DNA of 64,000 bases, from positions 1 to 64,000 of the forward strand of contig CAZCGW010000008.1 in assembly GCA_964498255.1 (NCBI GenBank), written 5' to 3'. This document shows, piece by piece, positions 61,616 to 64,000 of the stretch. The notes below the pieces were generated by a model. The model saw only the letters and a list, made by a program, of their open reading frames with translations. It was not told where the DNA came from and did no database searches. Origin of the DNA: Fluviibacter sp964498255 (GTDB lineage: Bacteria > Pseudomonadota > Gammaproteobacteria > Burkholderiales > Rhodocyclaceae). A program made the position numbers and the translations under genes. Each line of letters begins with the position of its first letter. The first letter of the stretch is position 1.

Positions 61616-63667
61616 TCAGGTGGTGAAGAACCACAGCGTTAGCAGGGCAAACACACCGATGATCATCGTAAAGGCGTACTGATACAGGTAGCCTGTCTGG
61701 AAGTGGCGGACAATGCCTGCCACCACACCGACCAGCTTGGCTGAACCATTGACGAAGAAGCCGTCAATCAATGTCGCCTCACCAAAGCGATTGAGGAAGC
61801 CACCCAGCTTACGGGCACCACCTGCAAATACCGCCATGTTGAATGCATCAAAGTAGTATTTGTTATCCATCAGCTTGTAAATACCGCTGAACTTCTTGGC
61901 AAGCGCATCAGGAATCGATGGTTTCACCATGTAGAAGTAATACGTCACAACCAGGCCGGCAACCATGAGCCAGAATGGCAGTGTTTGTACCGAGTGCAGT
62001 GCCATTGCCAGTGGGCCATGAAACTCTTCTTTCATTTCTGCCATAACAGGGATGGCCTTATTGACGTAAATGACACCATCAAAGAAAGAGCCGTATAGCA
62101 TCGGATCAATGGCGTAGTAACCAATAAGCACCGACGGAATCGCCAACAGAATCAGCGGTAGCGTCACAACCCATGGCGACTCATGTGGCTTATCACCTGG
62201 CTGCAGACCATGATGGTGTTCATCATGAGCGTGCTCATCATGCCCGTGTGCGTCATGTGCGTGGTCGTCATGCGCATGTGCAGCAGCAACATGCTCTGCA
62301 TCATTCCAGCGTTCACGGCCATGGAACACGATGAAATAGGAGCGGAATGTGTAGTACGTGGTCACAAACACACTGGCAGTCACGGCAAACAATGCGTAAC
62401 CCGAGCCAGGAATGTGTGAGAAATGCACCGCTTCAATGATCGAGTCTTTGGAGTAGAAACCAGCAAAGAATGGAAATGCGATCAGTGACAACGAGCCGAT
62501 CAGCGTTGTGATCCATGTAACCGGCATGTACTTCCACAGGCCACCCATGTTGCGGATGTCCTGATCGTGATGCATACCCATAATGACCGAACCAGCACCA
62601 AGGAACAGCAGCGCCTTAAAGAATGCGTGCGTCATCAGATGGAAGATCGCGATCGGGTAAGCAGCCACACCCAGTGCAACCGTCATGTAACCCAGCTGCG
62701 ACAGGGTTGAGTAAGCCACGATACGCTTGATATCGTTCTGGATCATGCCCAGGAAGCCCATGAACAACGCGGTCGTAGCACCGATGATCAGGATGAAAGA
62801 CAACGCGGTTGGGGACAGGTTGAACAATGGCGAGCAACGAGCCACCATGAAAATACCAGCCGTCACCATCGTAGCCGCGTGGATCAGCGCCGAAATCGGT
62901 GTCGGACCTTCCATTGAATCAGGCAGCCACACATGCAATGGTACTTGAGCAGATTTACCCATAGCGCCAATAAACAGGCAGATACAGGTCACTGTCATCA
63001 ACGACCACTCTGCAGTGCCCCACAGATTAATTGTCTTGTCAGCCAACGACGGGGCAGCCTTGAACACTTCGGCATAATCCAGCGTACCGAAATAAGCCAG
63101 TACCAAGCCGATACCAAGGATGAAACCAAAGTCACCAACTCGATTAACCAGAAAGGCCTTAAGGTTAGCGAAGATAGCTGTATCACGGTTCATGTAGAAG
63201 CCGATCAGCAGGTACGACACCAGACCCACCGCTTCCCAGCCAAAGAACAGCTGCAGGAAGTTGTTGCTCATCACCAGCATGAGCATCGAGAAGGTAAACA
63301 GGCTGATGTATGAGAAGAAGCGGCGGAAACCGTCGTCATCTGCCATATAGCCAATGGTGTAGATATGAACCAGCAAAGATACCGAGTTGACGACACACAT
63401 CATCATCACTGTCAGGGTATCAATCTGGAAGCCAATGCTAAAGGTGTAATTGCCACTGGTTGCCCAAGTGTACAAGTTACCATAGAACGTATGCCCCGCA
63501 AGCACATCTTGCATGATCAACAGAGATGCGACCAGCGAGATGGCAACGCCGAGGATCGTGACACCTGCTGAAAACCAGCGTGGTGTTACGCGGCAGGTAA
63601 AACCAGCGAGGGCAGCACCAACGAGTGGTGCCAAAGGTACGGTGAGGTAAAGGGATTTCATGTCCAT
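61616..63667 (-). CDS. nuoL: NADH-quinone oxidoreductase subunit L with His-rich insert
   Basis: Largest proton-pumping subunit; 683 residues against 613 in E. coli. The core has GWEAVGLVSYLLIGFYMNRD, APLHVWLPD-like MGKSAQVPLHVWLPDSMEGP, IKRIVAYSTLSQLGYMTVAL and the long C-terminal lateral helix. An insert near residues 455-490 is rich in His and Asp (HAHDDHAHDAHGHDEHAHDE then HHHGL), holding about 12 histidines in 30 residues. It sits in a loop after a membrane helix; its metal-binding role is unknown. Two ATGs at 63667 and 63661 are possible. Confidence 0.95.
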   Translation of the reverse strand: MDMKSLYLTVPLAPLVGAALAGFTCRVTPRWFSAGVTILGVAISLVASLLIMQDVLAGHTFYGNLYTWATSGNYTFSIGFQIDTLTVMMMCVVNSVSLLVHIYTIGYMADDDGFRRFFSYISLFTFSMLMLVMSNNFLQLFFGWEAVGLVSYLLIGFYMNRDTAIFANLKAFLVNRVGDFGFILGIGLVLAYFGTLDYAEVFKAAPSLADKTINLWGTAEWSLMTVTCICLFIGAMGKSAQVPLHVWLPDSMEGPTPISALIHAATMVTAGIFMVARCSPLFNLSPTALSFILIIGATTALFMGFLGMIQNDIKRIVAYSTLSQLGYMTVALGVAAYPIAIFHLMTHAFFKALLFLGAGSVIMGMHHDQDIRNMGGLWKYMPVTWITTLIGSLSLIAFPFFAGFYSKDSIIEAVHFSHIPGSGYALFAVTASVFVTTYYTFRSYFIVFHGRERWNDAEHVAAAHAHDDHAHDAHGHDEHAHDEHHHGLQPGDKPHESPWVVTLPLILLAIPSVLIGYYAIDPMLYGSFFDGVIYVNKAIPVMAEMKEEFHGPLAMALHSVQTLPFWLMVAGLVVTYYFYMVKPSIPDALAKKFSGIYKLMDNKYYFDAFNMAVFAGGARKLGGFLNRFGEATLIDGFFVNGSAKLVGVVAGIVRHFQTGYLYQYAFTMIIGVFALLTLWFFTT

Positions 63668-63681
63668 GAGACGATTCCTGC

Positions 63682-63987
63682 TTAGCCCTTCATACGATCG
63701 AGATCGTCCACATGAATCGTGGACAGATTACGGAACAGAACAACCAGAATAGCCAGGCCAATTGCCGATTCGGCAGCAGCCACAGCCAGAATAAAGAACA
63801 CGAACACCTGACCGTTCAGATCCTGTAGGAAATGTGAGAAGGCAATAAAGTTGGTGTTCACGGCAAGCAGCATCAATTCGATGGCCATCAGCAGAATGAT
63901 CAGGTTTTTCCGGTTCAGGAAAAGCCCGATCACGCTAATGCCGAAAAGCACAGCAGCCAGGACGAGGAAATGTGAGAGGGTCAGCAA
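63682..63987 (-). CDS. nuoK: NADH-quinone oxidoreductase subunit K
   Basis: Small membrane subunit (101 residues, three helices) with the conserved glutamates in LMAIELMLLAVNTNFIAF and AVAAAESAIGLAILVV. The start MLTLSHFLVLAAVLF corresponds to a TTG codon at 63987 with GGAG seven bases upstream; no ATG is available in frame close by. It lies 14 bases before nuoL. The preceding gene, presumably nuoJ, is outside the window. Confidence 0.95.
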   Translation of the reverse strand: MLTLSHFLVLAAVLFGISVIGLFLNRKNLIILLMAIELMLLAVNTNFIAFSHFLQDLNGQVFVFFILAVAAAESAIGLAILVVLFRNLSTIHVDDLDRMKG

Positions 63988-64000
63988 GGCAGTCTCCGGT

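Noticed and set aside
1..64000. CRISPR arrays, rRNA genes, prophage modules
   Set aside because: No regularly spaced repeats of CRISPR type, no rRNA sequence and no phage structural genes were seen.

Overview
This 64 kb window is chromosomal DNA from a betaproteobacterium, most likely of the Burkholderiales/Neisseriales type. The evidence is gene content and order: a contiguous sdhCDAB-sdhE-gltA-odhA-odhB-lpd TCA cluster beside a GntR regulator, mdh and a CitE-like lyase; minCDE; an LpxO-type lipid A hydroxylase next to gloA; an MCE lipid-transport operon ending in a PqiC-like lipoprotein; and nuoK-N. Base composition looks close to 50% G+C, and more AT-rich between about 18.5 and 31.5 kb. 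I cannot name the genus from sequence alone.

Layout. 1-0.36 kb: start of a DEDD exonuclease. 0.4-3.0 kb: clpB with a heat-shock-type promoter. 3.1-5.7 kb: a CoA-transferase and a periplasmic amino-acid-binding protein. 5.7-9.4 kb: a four-gene MCE (Mla-like) phospholipid transporter. 9.4-12.5 kb: an ATP-grasp protein of unknown substrate and a DinG/YoaA helicase. 12.6-14.8 kb: lpxO, gloA, a membrane protein and a YdcH-like protein. 14.8-18.4 kb: a lipoprotein, the DUF47-Pit phosphate uptake pair and an exported protein of unknown function.

18.4-31.6 kb looks like a decayed genomic island ending at the 3' end of a tRNA-Arg(ACG) gene. It holds an IS3-family transposase scrap, a truncated replication-type protein whose gene carries four 24-bp tandem repeats, a copper-resistance cluster and a truncated antitoxin-like gene. 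The copper cluster is two divergent transcription units around a CusRS/CopRS two-component system. Leftward run the two-component genes, then a His/Met-rich periplasmic protein, a YHS protein, a DUF2933 protein, a methyltransferase-like membrane protein, LemA, a TPM protein, a Cu+ P-type ATPase and a cytochrome c. Rightward run CopA multicopper oxidase, CopB and a DUF411 protein. Two related palindromic sites at the two control regions are candidate CopR boxes.

31.6-41.6 kb is housekeeping: tRNA-Arg, prfB with its programmed frameshift, lysS, mnmC, metY, zapE, dps, an M48 lipoprotein protease and corA. 41.6-52.2 kb is the leftward TCA cluster. 52.3-57.4 kb has gntR, mdh, the lyase and minCDE. 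57.4-64 kb has a CBS protein, a NUDIX hydrolase and nuoNMLK, which runs off the right edge.

The most unusual material is in the island: repeats inside a replication-type gene with an inverted repeat over its ribosome binding site, a LemA/TPM pair inside a copper operon, and a palindrome sharing a 10-base word with the tRNA anticodon arm. Two signal-peptide coding regions elsewhere also double as intrinsic terminators.
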